This document shows, piece by piece, positions 20,291 to 29,436 of a stretch of 42,907 nt of DNA. Source of the DNA: Sulfurovum sp. (GTDB lineage: Bacteria; Campylobacterota; Campylobacteria; Campylobacterales; Sulfurovaceae); contig JANTGA010000006.1 in the NCBI GenBank assembly GCA_024763175.1, positions 1 through 42,907 on the forward strand, in the 5' to 3' direction. Every line of letters begins with the position of its first letter. Positions within the stretch are counted from its first letter, which is position 1. The translations under genes and the position numbers were made by a program. The notes under the pieces are model-generated. The model made no database searches. It had not been told where the DNA came from and saw nothing but the letters and a program-made list of their open reading frames with translations.

Positions 20291-21424
20291 CTACTCTCCC
20301 CTGAACCATCCTTTGACGCGATCAAAAGCATTTTCCAGTGTGCTTTTGTGCGGACTGCTTTCGACACCAAAGCTCTCCTGGAGCTTCAAAAGTAGTTCTT
20401 TCTGCTCCTCATTGAGTTTCTTGGGAAGCTTTAGCTGTACCTGGGCGATGAGGCGGCCTTTTCTTTTGCTATGGACATCAACAACCCCTTCATGGTTGAA
20501 AACAAACTGCTCTTTGTCTTTGGTGCCGGGTTTGAGTTCAAGCTGAAGCTCGCCATCGAGTGACGGTATGGTGATCTCTCCTCCAAGGATTGCCTGGGTG
20601 ACAAAGACAGGTACTTCAATATAGATATCGCTGCCGTTTCGGACAAAGTTTTCATCCTCCTCGACATAAAAAGTAAGGTAGAGGTCGCCTCTGCGGCCGT
20701 GGCGATCTTCATTGCCATGCCCCTGTACTCTAAGCCTGTTTCCGCTATCTACACCGGCTGGGATATCGATAGTGATCGTCTCATCTTTGTTGAGATAGCC
20801 TTTGCCATGACAGGTCGGGCACTTTTCGACAACTTTTTTACCCTGACCATGACACTTGGGGCATGTCTGTGCAAATGTCATAGGCCCCTGTCTCATCACG
20901 ACCTGGCCCTGACCGCCACAATAGTCACAGGTTTGGAGTTTGCCATCTTTGGCACCGGTACCCTTGCAGTCGCCACAGGGTGTCTTGTAGGTGATATCGA
21001 TCTGCTTTTTGCACCCAAAGACTGCCTCATGAAACGCCAGTGAGAGCTCAACTTCGAAGTCAAGTGCATACTTTTGGCTGGGGTCGCGTCTGGCTTGTCC
21101 AAATCCGCCGCCAAATCCGCCACCGCCGCCAAACATGGAGTTGAAGATATCCATCATATCGTCCATGCTTCCGCCGCCAAATCCGCCACCGCCTTGACGA
21201 TTGAGTCCCTCTTTGCCGTAGCGGTCATAGATGGATCGTTTCTCTTCGTCGCTCAAGGCTTGATAGGCTTCGTTAATCTGTTTGAACTTTTCTTCTGCCT
21301 CTTTATCGCCCGGGTTACGATCGGGGTGGTATTTCATCGCCAGTTTGCGATATGATTTTTTGAGTTCTGCTCCGCTGCAATCTCTGCTGACTTCCAGGAT
21401 CTCATAGTAGTCGACATCTGTCAT
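20291..21424 (-). CDS. dnaJ: Molecular chaperone DnaJ
   Basis: 377 aa: J domain with HPDRNPGD, Gly-rich region and four CxxCxGxG-type zinc motifs. Confidence 0.97.
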   Translation of the reverse strand: MTDVDYYEILEVSRDCSGAELKKSYRKLAMKYHPDRNPGDKEAEEKFKQINEAYQALSDEEKRSIYDRYGKEGLNRQGGGGFGGGSMDDMMDIFNSMFGGGGGFGGGFGQARRDPSQKYALDFEVELSLAFHEAVFGCKKQIDITYKTPCGDCKGTGAKDGKLQTCDYCGGQGQVVMRQGPMTFAQTCPKCHGQGKKVVEKCPTCHGKGYLNKDETITIDIPAGVDSGNRLRVQGHGNEDRHGRRGDLYLTFYVEEDENFVRNGSDIYIEVPVFVTQAILGGEITIPSLDGELQLELKPGTKDKEQFVFNHEGVVDVHSKRKGRLIAQVQLKLPKKLNEEQKELLLKLQESFGVESSPHKSTLENAFDRVKGWFRGE

Positions 21425-21560
21425 TGTTCTTCTCTTTTATGGTAAATTTTTTTGCGAATTTTACCATAATTTTATTCATTTCTGCATAGCTTAGAGTTTC
21501 ATAGGATATAATAGTGTCTTAAAATTAAACCTGCAGAGTGCGGGCAAAAGGAAAAAAGTA

Positions 21561-21854
21561 ATGGTTGTTCATATTGTGTTATTTGATTTTAAAGAAGAGG
21601 GCAAAAAAGAGCATATGCAAAGAGTCAGTGAAATGCTTCATGCGCTTCTTGAGAGTGTTCCGACACTCAAGAGCATGGAAGTGGGTATCAACTTTTCTGA
21701 CAAAGAGCGTGCGATGGATATGAGTATCATCACGACCTTTGATGATAGAGCCGGGCTGGAAGCCTATGCTATTCATCCAGAGCACTTGAAAGTCGTCGCA
21801 TATCTCAAAAATGTGCTCATAGAGTCCAAAGTGGTGGATTATGTCAAAGAGTAG
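21561..21854 (+). CDS. Dabb (stress-responsive alpha-beta barrel) family protein
   Basis: 97 aa: MVVHIVLFDFKEEGKKEHMQRVSEMLHALLESVPTLKSMEVGINF...YAIHPEHLKVVAYLK. Confidence 0.8.
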   Translation: MVVHIVLFDFKEEGKKEHMQRVSEMLHALLESVPTLKSMEVGINFSDKERAMDMSIITTFDDRAGLEAYAIHPEHLKVVAYLKNVLIESKVVDYVKE

Positions 21855-21881
21855 TATGAGCGCCCAAAAGGTATTTGGCTA

Positions 21882-22451
21882 TTGAAACGGTATCGGGTTG
21901 AAGCATTTGAAAATCTGGTAGAGTCACTGCAGGCATTGCCAAGCATAGGGAAGAAGTCTGCGATACGTTTGGCATACCATATGGCAATGGTCGATGGCTT
22001 CGACGCGATGAAGCTTGCTCACGCGATCGAAACAGCCGTCAATGAGGTGCAGCCCTGTATCCGGTGCCACAATATGAGTGAAGATGAGCTCTGTGCGATC
22101 TGCTCGGATGAACAGCGCGATAGCAATATACTCTGTATTGTGCAGAGTGCCAGAGATATATTGACGATCGAAGAGAGCGGGGAGTTCAATGGTCTCTACT
22201 ATGTGCTCTCCCGCATTGAGGATTTGAATGAATCGCATCTCAAGGATGCAGCAGGAGATGTGGAAGAGGTGATCTTCGCTTTTCCTCCAAGTATCGCTAC
22301 GGATACGATGATCCTCTATATCGAGGATAAGCTTGAGGGATTAAATTTGCGCTTCAGCAAAATCGCCCAGGGTGTACCGACAGGGGTTGATCTGGAAAAT
22401 ATCGACATGGTATCGCTTTCGCGTGCGATGGAAGCGAGGGTACGCGCATGA
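21882..22451 (+). CDS. recR: Recombination protein RecR
   Basis: 189 aa: LVESLQALPSIGKKSAIRLAYHM, Cys4 zinc motif CIRCHNMSEDELCAIC, Toprim region. Confidence 0.92.
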   Translation: MKRYRVEAFENLVESLQALPSIGKKSAIRLAYHMAMVDGFDAMKLAHAIETAVNEVQPCIRCHNMSEDELCAICSDEQRDSNILCIVQSARDILTIEESGEFNGLYYVLSRIEDLNESHLKDAAGDVEEVIFAFPPSIATDTMILYIEDKLEGLNLRFSKIAQGVPTGVDLENIDMVSLSRAMEARVRA

Positions 22452-23617
22452 TAGGCAGGCCAATCAAGAGCATTTTTCTACTGATTCTTTTTTCATTGAT
22501 GCTTTGGAGCGGAGATATCACACCGGCTGCAGCGCGATCCGGTCTCTATCTACCGCTGCTCAAGGGCAAAAGTGTCGCCTTGGTCGTCAATCACTCCTCT
22601 TTGGTGAAAAAGAGACATTTGGTTGATTTCCTTTTGCAAAAAGGTATCAAAGTGCGCAAAATCTTCGCACCTGAGCATGGCTTCCGAGGTACTTCCGATG
22701 CAGGCGAGCATCTCAAAGACAGCCGCGACAGCAAAACCGGTCTGCCGATCGTTTCTCTGTATGGCAAACATAAGAAACCGACCAAAGAGGATCTGAAAGG
22801 GATCGACCTGATCCTTTTTGATATCCAGGATGTCGGTGTCCGCTTTTATACCTATCTCTCCACACTGCATTATGTGATGGAGGCGGGTGCCCAGCAGCAT
22901 ATCCCTGTGATCATGCTTGACCGCCCCAACCCCAATGGGCATTACATCGATGGGCCTGTGCTTGAGAAAAAGTATCGCTCGTTTGTCGGTCTCGATCCGG
23001 TGCCGGTGGTTTATGGTATGACGATCGGAGAGTACGCCCGGATGCTCAATGGAGAAGGGTGGCTCCGGAGTGGCGTGCAGGCGAAGCTCACAGTGATACC
23101 GCTGGCGAACTATACGCACCAGAGTTTCTATTCGCTCCCCGTCAAGCCCTCACCCAATCTACCAACCGATAGAGCTGTCGCCCTCTATCCCTCTCTGGCA
23201 TTTTTTGAGGGGACAGTTTTTTCGGCAGGGCGCGGTACCAAGAAACCCTTTGAGCTTTATGGTGCTCCGGAGTATCGTATCCGGAAGTTCAGTTTTGTGC
23301 CACGATCGAGGGCAGGTGCCAAATACCCCAAGTTCAAGGGAAAAAAATGCTGGGGCGCAGATCTGAGCAGCCGAAGCTTGACAACTATTCGCAGAGAGAA
23401 AGAGCTTAACCTCTCTTATCTGATCGATGCCTACAAAAACTATCCCGATAAGCGCAAGTTTTTCCTAAAAAATAGATTTATGGATAAACTGGCAGGTACG
23501 AGCAGCCTGAGAAAACAGGTGACTTCAGGTCTATCTGAATCAGCGATCAGAAAGAGTTGGCAAAAAGAGCTCAATCACTTCAAGCAGATACGAAAAAAAT
23601 ATCTGCTTTATCCCTAA
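22448..23617 (+). CDS. namZ: DUF1343 exo-beta-N-acetylmuramidase (NamZ-like), exported
   Basis: N-terminal signal, then LLKGKSVALVVNHSSLV...FAPEHGFRG...DIQDVGVRFYTYLSTLHYVMEA...LDRPNPNG, matching the DUF1343/NamZ family. Confidence 0.85.
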   Translation: MIGRPIKSIFLLILFSLMLWSGDITPAAARSGLYLPLLKGKSVALVVNHSSLVKKRHLVDFLLQKGIKVRKIFAPEHGFRGTSDAGEHLKDSRDSKTGLPIVSLYGKHKKPTKEDLKGIDLILFDIQDVGVRFYTYLSTLHYVMEAGAQQHIPVIMLDRPNPNGHYIDGPVLEKKYRSFVGLDPVPVVYGMTIGEYARMLNGEGWLRSGVQAKLTVIPLANYTHQSFYSLPVKPSPNLPTDRAVALYPSLAFFEGTVFSAGRGTKKPFELYGAPEYRIRKFSFVPRSRAGAKYPKFKGKKCWGADLSSRSLTTIRREKELNLSYLIDAYKNYPDKRKFFLKNRFMDKLAGTSSLRKQVTSGLSESAIRKSWQKELNHFKQIRKKYLLYP

Positions 23618-23633
23618 AAACAGAAGGAATTTT

Positions 23634-24299
23634 ATGACAAAAATGATACTTTTTTTTGCCTTTCTCTTGAGTGTAAGCTGGAGTGCAGAGGCGATTCAAA
23701 TCATCGACAAACCGATAGATTTTGGTTCAAAACGCGTGGAGATGACCAAGGCATATATCTTGCAGCACTATGGGAAAAAGGTGAAAGATATTACAATCGA
23801 GCCGAAGATCATTGTACTGCACTGGACAGCAGAGATGAGCTTTGACAAATCATTTCATCGCCTGAAGCCAGAAATGCTTTTAAGCGACCGCAAAGATATC
23901 GTCAAAGCCAGTCTCCTGAATGTTTCGGCACACTATCTGGTAGCCCGTGACGGCACCATCTATCGTTTGATGCCTGACAATCATATGGCCCGGCACGTCA
24001 TCGGTCTCAACTTTTCTGCGATAGGCGTGGAGAATGTCGGAGGCAAAGATAACAAGGAGGATGACCTTACTCCTGCACAACTCAGATCCAATATCGCACT
24101 CGTCAAGTACCTCAAGCAGAAATATCCCACTATCGAGTATCTCATAGGACACCACGAGTATCGACAAATGGAAAAGACGGCACTCTGGCTTGAGAAAGAC
24201 AAGGGGTACAGGACAGTAAAAAGTGATCCGGGAAAACGCTTTATGGATGATGTGCGTAAGGCAGTGAAGCCGTTGCATCTCAAAGCACCACCACAGTAG
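23634..24299 (+). CDS. N-acetylmuramoyl-L-alanine amidase (Amidase_2), exported
   Basis: Signal peptide; IIVLHWTAE, SAHYLVARDGTIYRLMPDNHMARHV, IGVENVGG, LIGHHEYR. Confidence 0.85.
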   Translation: MTKMILFFAFLLSVSWSAEAIQIIDKPIDFGSKRVEMTKAYILQHYGKKVKDITIEPKIIVLHWTAEMSFDKSFHRLKPEMLLSDRKDIVKASLLNVSAHYLVARDGTIYRLMPDNHMARHVIGLNFSAIGVENVGGKDNKEDDLTPAQLRSNIALVKYLKQKYPTIEYLIGHHEYRQMEKTALWLEKDKGYRTVKSDPGKRFMDDVRKAVKPLHLKAPPQ

Positions 24300-24309
24300 A
24301 AGAGAAGAG

Positions 24310-25827
24310 ATGCATAGTGCTTTTACCTCGATAGACTGGATGATCTTCGGCTCCTATTTCCTCATCCTGATCCTCACCTCTGTGATACTCAGTCGCGTGA
24401 AGCTGGAGACGACTCGGGATTATTTTGTGGGGTCCAATTCGATGCCGATGCTGGCAGTGGCGATCTCTGTATTGGCGACCTCCCAGTCCGCCGCGACTTT
24501 CTTGGGAGGACCTGAGTACTCTTATGGGAAAGATTTGACCTTTTTGGGCTTTTATTTTTCTGCTTTTGTTGCCGTTATTTTTGTTGCTTATGTATTGATC
24601 CCCCGATTTTATGCGATCAATGCAGTAACTGTTTATGAATTGCTTGAAAAGCGTTATGGCTCGCGGGCGAAGAAGCAGGCAGGGGTGATGTTCCTGATCG
24701 GGCGACTTTTCGCCAGCGGTGCGCGACTCTACATCGGAGCACTGGCGATCTCGATGATCCTCTTTATGGATATTGCACCGACCCATATCGCCATATCAAT
24801 TGTTATTTTGATGCTGGGGGCGCTGGCATATACCTATTATGGAGGGATCAAATCGGTCATTCTCAGCGATATCATCCAGGCAGTGACTTATATCGGCGCA
24901 GCGATTGCTGTACTGGTCTATCTCTACTACTCTTTGCATACTGATTTCTCGACAATGGTTGACATCCTTGGCAAAGAAGGAAAACTGACTGTTTTGAATG
25001 TGACTTTCAACGGTTTCAAGGGTGGGTTCAATCTCTATACGATCCTTGCTGGTTGGCTCCTGCTCAATATCGCCGCTTATGGGCTTGATCAGGATATGAC
25101 CCAGAGGGTTCTCAGCTGCAAAAACAAAACAGAGGGCGCCAAGTCACTGATCTACTCCATCGTTTTCACTATCCCCGTTGCACTGCTATTTTTGGTCATA
25201 GGGCTGCTGCTCTACCTCTATTATCATCACCCTGAACTCTCCGGTTTTGAGGGTACAGTAGACAAGAATTTCCAGGGCGACAAGATCACGATCATGATGT
25301 ACTATATCCTCAACGAGATGCCTGAAGGGTTGCGGGGACTTGTCACAGTAGGAGCGATAGCGGCCGCCCTTTCGAGTACCAACTCCGTACTGGGCGCGAT
25401 GAGTTCCGTAGCTGTTGAGGACCTCTACCGCCCCTGGAAAGTGGCAAGAGGCGGTGCAGCCGAAACACATTTCCTCAAGGCGGGAAAAATGGGCGTATTG
25501 CTCTTCGCTCTCCTGCTGAGCCTGATGGCGATGCTCAGTTACTATTGGCAGCATGCTACCGATTCGCATCTGCTCACCTTTGCTTTGGGTGTCATGGCCT
25601 TCGCCTATGCCGGCCTGCTGGGCGTCTATTTCGCAGCAGTCTTTACAAAAAGAGGCAGTGAAAAAACGGTATTGTGGGCATTGATCGGCGGTTTTGTCAC
25701 GGTTTTGTTCCTGCAATCGTATGTTTTGGCAATGTTTGGTATCGAATGGAAGATTGGTTTCTCGTGGCAATTGGTGCTGGGGACAGCGGTGTCGTTTGGG
25801 GTGATGATGCTTGGCGGCAAAAGATAG
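24310..25827 (+). CDS. Sodium:solute symporter (SSS family)
   Basis: 505 aa, about 13 TM helices. FVGSNSMPMLAVAISVLATSQSAATFLGGPEYSYG and GAIAAALSSTNSVLGAMSSVAVEDLYRP. Confidence 0.85.
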   Translation: MHSAFTSIDWMIFGSYFLILILTSVILSRVKLETTRDYFVGSNSMPMLAVAISVLATSQSAATFLGGPEYSYGKDLTFLGFYFSAFVAVIFVAYVLIPRFYAINAVTVYELLEKRYGSRAKKQAGVMFLIGRLFASGARLYIGALAISMILFMDIAPTHIAISIVILMLGALAYTYYGGIKSVILSDIIQAVTYIGAAIAVLVYLYYSLHTDFSTMVDILGKEGKLTVLNVTFNGFKGGFNLYTILAGWLLLNIAAYGLDQDMTQRVLSCKNKTEGAKSLIYSIVFTIPVALLFLVIGLLLYLYYHHPELSGFEGTVDKNFQGDKITIMMYYILNEMPEGLRGLVTVGAIAAALSSTNSVLGAMSSVAVEDLYRPWKVARGGAAETHFLKAGKMGVLLFALLLSLMAMLSYYWQHATDSHLLTFALGVMAFAYAGLLGVYFAAVFTKRGSEKTVLWALIGGFVTVLFLQSYVLAMFGIEWKIGFSWQLVLGTAVSFGVMMLGGKR

Positions 25828-25830
25828 CAT

Positions 25831-26934
25831 ATGCCAGCGAGTTGTGAGGTGATAGGTGAAGAACTCTACATCGGCCTCATGTCCGGTACCAGTCTGGATG
25901 GTGTGGATGTGGCGCTGTGCAGGATAAATGAGGTTGATTGCACACTGATTGCTTCATTGGAGTATCTTCTGCCGAGTGAACTCAAAGTAGAGATACTTGC
26001 AGCCATAGAAGGTCAAACAAGTTTGGCAGAGATAGGGGAGCTGGATCATCGGTTGGGGCTTTTGTTTGCTGAGGCAGTGAATGCGCTGATGGAGCAGGAA
26101 GATTTTGAATCTGCTGATATCAGAGCAATAGGCTCTCATGGGCAGACAGTGTGGCACGAGCCTGGCGGGAACTATCCCTTTTCGATGCAGCTGGGTGATC
26201 CCAATATCATCGCAGTGAAGACAGGGATATCTGTGGCAGCGGACTTTCGACGCAAAGATATGGCTCTAGGAGGAGAGGGTGCGCCTTTTGCTCCGGCATT
26301 TCATGCCTTTTTGTTTGCTGATCTGAGTCAGAAGATAGCGGTTGTGAATATCGGAGGCATGGCAAATCTGACTGTTTTTGCTGAGAAGCTGATAGGGTAC
26401 GATACGGGTTGCGGCAATGTATTGATGGATGGGTGGATCACTGAGCACAAAAACTTGCACTATGACAGAGACGGATTGTGGGCGAAAAGCGGAAAGGTAG
26501 ATTATTCTCTATTGGATAAGATGCTGGATGATAGCTATTTCAAAGAGGACTATCCCAAAAGCACCGGCAGAGAAAAATTCAATAAAGAGTGGCTGCGCAA
26601 GCATATCGGTCAAGTCCAGGGTGACGAGCAGCGGCAAGCAGATATCCAAAGAACATTGCTTGAGTTGACTGCCATCAGCATCTCCAATGAAGTATTGAAG
26701 TTTCAAAGAGATCTATTGCTTCTGTGCGGCGGCGGCGCAAAAAATAGTTTTCTAGTCGAACGCATCAAAGTGATGATGCCCAATACCGAAGTGGTGATCG
26801 CAGCCAATGCAGATAGTTTGGAGGCGATGGCATTTGCGTGGTTGGCGTACAAGCGCATCCATAGAGAGCCAGTTGATCTCAAAGATGTCACCGGTGCAGG
26901 GGAGAATAGCGTATTGGGTGGTTTGTATGAATGA
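25831..26934 (+). CDS. anmK: Anhydro-N-acetylmuramic acid kinase
   Basis: 367 aa: YIGLMSGTSLDGVDVALC; IGSHGQTVWHEP; NIGGMANLT; GYDTGCGNVLMDGWI; LLLCGGGAKN. Confidence 0.95.
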   Translation: MPASCEVIGEELYIGLMSGTSLDGVDVALCRINEVDCTLIASLEYLLPSELKVEILAAIEGQTSLAEIGELDHRLGLLFAEAVNALMEQEDFESADIRAIGSHGQTVWHEPGGNYPFSMQLGDPNIIAVKTGISVAADFRRKDMALGGEGAPFAPAFHAFLFADLSQKIAVVNIGGMANLTVFAEKLIGYDTGCGNVLMDGWITEHKNLHYDRDGLWAKSGKVDYSLLDKMLDDSYFKEDYPKSTGREKFNKEWLRKHIGQVQGDEQRQADIQRTLLELTAISISNEVLKFQRDLLLLCGGGAKNSFLVERIKVMMPNTEVVIAANADSLEAMAFAWLAYKRIHREPVDLKDVTGAGENSVLGGLYE

Positions 26935-27865
26935 TATGCAGGCTTGGCTTTCTCGTCTGGGCTATACCGGTTCGCTGCAGGTGGCTTCAGCTGATGCGAG
27001 CTTTCGCAGTTATTACCGGTTGATTGAGAACGAGAAGACCTTTGTCGTGATGGACAGCTCCCTGCAAAAAGAGAGCCTGACTCCTTTTGTCGACATTACG
27101 AAGCGTTTGCTGGCAGTGAGTGTCCATGTTCCCGAGATCTTTGCTGCAAATCTTCAGAAGGGATTTCTGCTGCTTGAGGATCTCGGGAGCCGAGATCTGC
27201 TTCAGGTACTCGACGAGAGCAATGCAGAGTACTATTATAGCGAAGCGATCGATGAAATCATCAAAATGCAGTGCGCCAAAACGGAGGGTTTGCCTCTCTA
27301 TGATGCAGCTTTTCTGCGATTTGAGATGGCGTTGATGCGGGAGTGGTACCTGGAGAAGTATTTGGGCAAGCATCTTGGGAGTCAGGAAAAGGAAATCATT
27401 TCTGATGCAATAGATCAGATCGTAGAGGTCGTCTTGTCTCAGCCTCAAGGGCTCTTTGTCCATCGGGATTTTCATTCGCGCAACATTATGTTGACACCGC
27501 AGGATGAGATCGCAGTGATCGACTATCAGGATGCCAGAGTCGGAGCAGTGACATATGACCTTGTTTCGCTGCTTCGTGACCTCTATATCGCCTTTGACTC
27601 AGCTATGGTTGAGAGGCTGGCATTGCAGTTTCGGGACAAAAAAGGGCTGGATGCGGATAATGAGACTTTTTTGCGATGGTTTGATTTTACAGGATTGCAG
27701 CGGCATATCAAAGTGTTGGGGATCTTTGCGCGGCTGCATCTTCGGGATGGCAAAGATGGGTATCTGAAGGATTTGCCCCAGACTCTGAAGTATATCATCG
27801 AGATCGGAAGCAGATACGAAGAGACCAGGGCACTGGTCACACTACTAAAGGAGAGACAAGAATGA
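26927..27865 (+). CDS. amgK: AmgK-like sugar kinase (aminoglycoside phosphotransferase fold)
   Basis: In-frame ATG at 26927 overlaps the anmK end. SADASFRSYYRLI; LFVHRDFHSRNIM; VIDYQDARVGAVTYDLVSLLRDLY. Immediately precedes murU. Confidence 0.85.
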   Translation: MNDMQAWLSRLGYTGSLQVASADASFRSYYRLIENEKTFVVMDSSLQKESLTPFVDITKRLLAVSVHVPEIFAANLQKGFLLLEDLGSRDLLQVLDESNAEYYYSEAIDEIIKMQCAKTEGLPLYDAAFLRFEMALMREWYLEKYLGKHLGSQEKEIISDAIDQIVEVVLSQPQGLFVHRDFHSRNIMLTPQDEIAVIDYQDARVGAVTYDLVSLLRDLYIAFDSAMVERLALQFRDKKGLDADNETFLRWFDFTGLQRHIKVLGIFARLHLRDGKDGYLKDLPQTLKYIIEIGSRYEETRALVTLLKERQE

Positions 27866-28536
27866 GAGCGATGATACTGGCAGCAGGACTGGGTACACGG
27901 ATGCGACCATTGACAGAACAGACACCCAAGCCGCTGCTTGAAGTAGGCGGCCTTCCCTTGATCGTCTGGCATATTGAAAAGCTTGCATATTATGGTTTCA
28001 GGGAGATCATTATCAATATCGCCCATTTGGGATATCAGATTCCCCAAGCGCTGGGCGATGGCTCCGAGTGGGGCGTCAAGCTCTCCTATTCAGACGAGCA
28101 GGAAGAGGGGGCACTGGAGAGTGCCGGCGGGATCATCAAAGCCCTGCCACTTCTGGGCGAAGAGACATTTTTGGTAGTCAATGGTGATATCTGGTGCGGG
28201 TATGATTTTGATGATCGTCACATGCTTGCCGAAGGTATGCTCGCCCACTTGATCATGGTCTCAAACCCGGAATATCATCCCGAAGGGGACTTTGCGCTGC
28301 GTGGTGATCTGCTCAAAGAGGAGGGAAAACAAAAATATACCTTTTCGGGCATTGGCTACTACAGCCCCAAACTCTTCGAAGGCTTGCCCTATGGCAGGAG
28401 GGCACTGGCTCCTTTGCTCAAAGAAGCTATGAAGGAGGGGAAGGTGACAGGAGAGCTCTTCGGGGGCGAATGGTGGGATATCGGCACACCCGAACGGCTT
28501 GAAGCGATCAATATCCATCTTTTTTCGGAGGATTGA
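27862..28536 (+). CDS. murU: MurU-like N-acetylmuramate alpha-1-phosphate uridylyltransferase
   Basis: MRAMILAAGLGTRMRPLTEQTPKPLLEVGGLPLI nucleotidyltransferase signature; GDIWCGYDF; coupled to amgK (ATGA overlap). Confidence 0.85.
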   Translation: MRAMILAAGLGTRMRPLTEQTPKPLLEVGGLPLIVWHIEKLAYYGFREIIINIAHLGYQIPQALGDGSEWGVKLSYSDEQEEGALESAGGIIKALPLLGEETFLVVNGDIWCGYDFDDRHMLAEGMLAHLIMVSNPEYHPEGDFALRGDLLKEEGKQKYTFSGIGYYSPKLFEGLPYGRRALAPLLKEAMKEGKVTGELFGGEWWDIGTPERLEAINIHLFSED

Positions 28537-28614
28537 TCGTGTCGGGTGCCCTTGTCTGTCTGGCGGGATAGGTTTCTTTGACGCTGATGCTCGTCGGGGT
28601 CAGAGGAGTTCGAC

Positions 28615-29436
28615 CTACAGGGTGCTTTTCAGGTATTTCGCTACAGCATCCTCATCATTGGTATGAGGCAGCACGATATCCGCCTTCTCTTTCACTTCAT
28701 CCAGTGCATTCTTCACGGCGATAGCGGTACCGGCCTTGTCGAACATTCCCAGGTCATTGATACTGTCGCCGAAGACAGTGAAATCCTCTGTCTCTCTGCC
28801 CAGATAGTCTGCGATCGTTTGGAGGGCGTGGGCTTTGTCTCCCTGAGGGTGGAGGATGGTGAGAAACCAGCCATCGGAGTATTTTTCGGGTGAGAGTTTG
28901 TATTCGAGTTCGGCCCCAAAGGTTTGACGGAGATGCTTTGTGAGAGGTTCGAGGATTTCGTGTTGGGCGAAATAGACCAGCTTGAGATTCATCTCCATCG
29001 CACGGATGTTTTGGCACTCCTGCATCCTGGGATCGTTCTTGTAGTTGTCCAGTACGGCATTTTGATGCAGGTTCACATTGGATGGAAAGAGAAAGGCTTC
29101 GTTGAGGTCCATATCTTTCAGTGCGATGATGAAGGGAGAGATGCCAAACTGCAAGCCCTCGTCGATGATGGCATCCCCCAGAGTTTTGTTGACCAGCTTC
29201 AGGTCGATGAGCTCTTTGTCAGGCGTGACGACCATACTGCCATCGAGGAGAATCATCGGTGCAGCCAGGTGAAGTTTTTTGAGAAAATACTGCGTCTTGC
29301 TGAAGCTTCTGGCAGTCGCGACAGAGAGGAGTGCTTCGGTACTTTTTTGATTCCAGATCTTTTGGCTGTAGGCACTGACCGTTTGATCCGTTCGCAGAAA
29401 AGTATGGTCGAGATCGGTCAGGTAGATAGGTTTCAC
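28615..29436 (-). CDS. HAD superfamily (Cof/IIB-like) hydrolase
   Basis: DLDHTFLRTD motif I, ATARS, FGDSINDLGMF motif IV. Confidence 0.85.
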   Translation of the reverse strand: MKPIYLTDLDHTFLRTDQTVSAYSQKIWNQKSTEALLSVATARSFSKTQYFLKKLHLAAPMILLDGSMVVTPDKELIDLKLVNKTLGDAIIDEGLQFGISPFIIALKDMDLNEAFLFPSNVNLHQNAVLDNYKNDPRMQECQNIRAMEMNLKLVYFAQHEILEPLTKHLRQTFGAELEYKLSPEKYSDGWFLTILHPQGDKAHALQTIADYLGRETEDFTVFGDSINDLGMFDKAGTAIAVKNALDEVKEKADIVLPHTNDEDAVAKYLKSTL

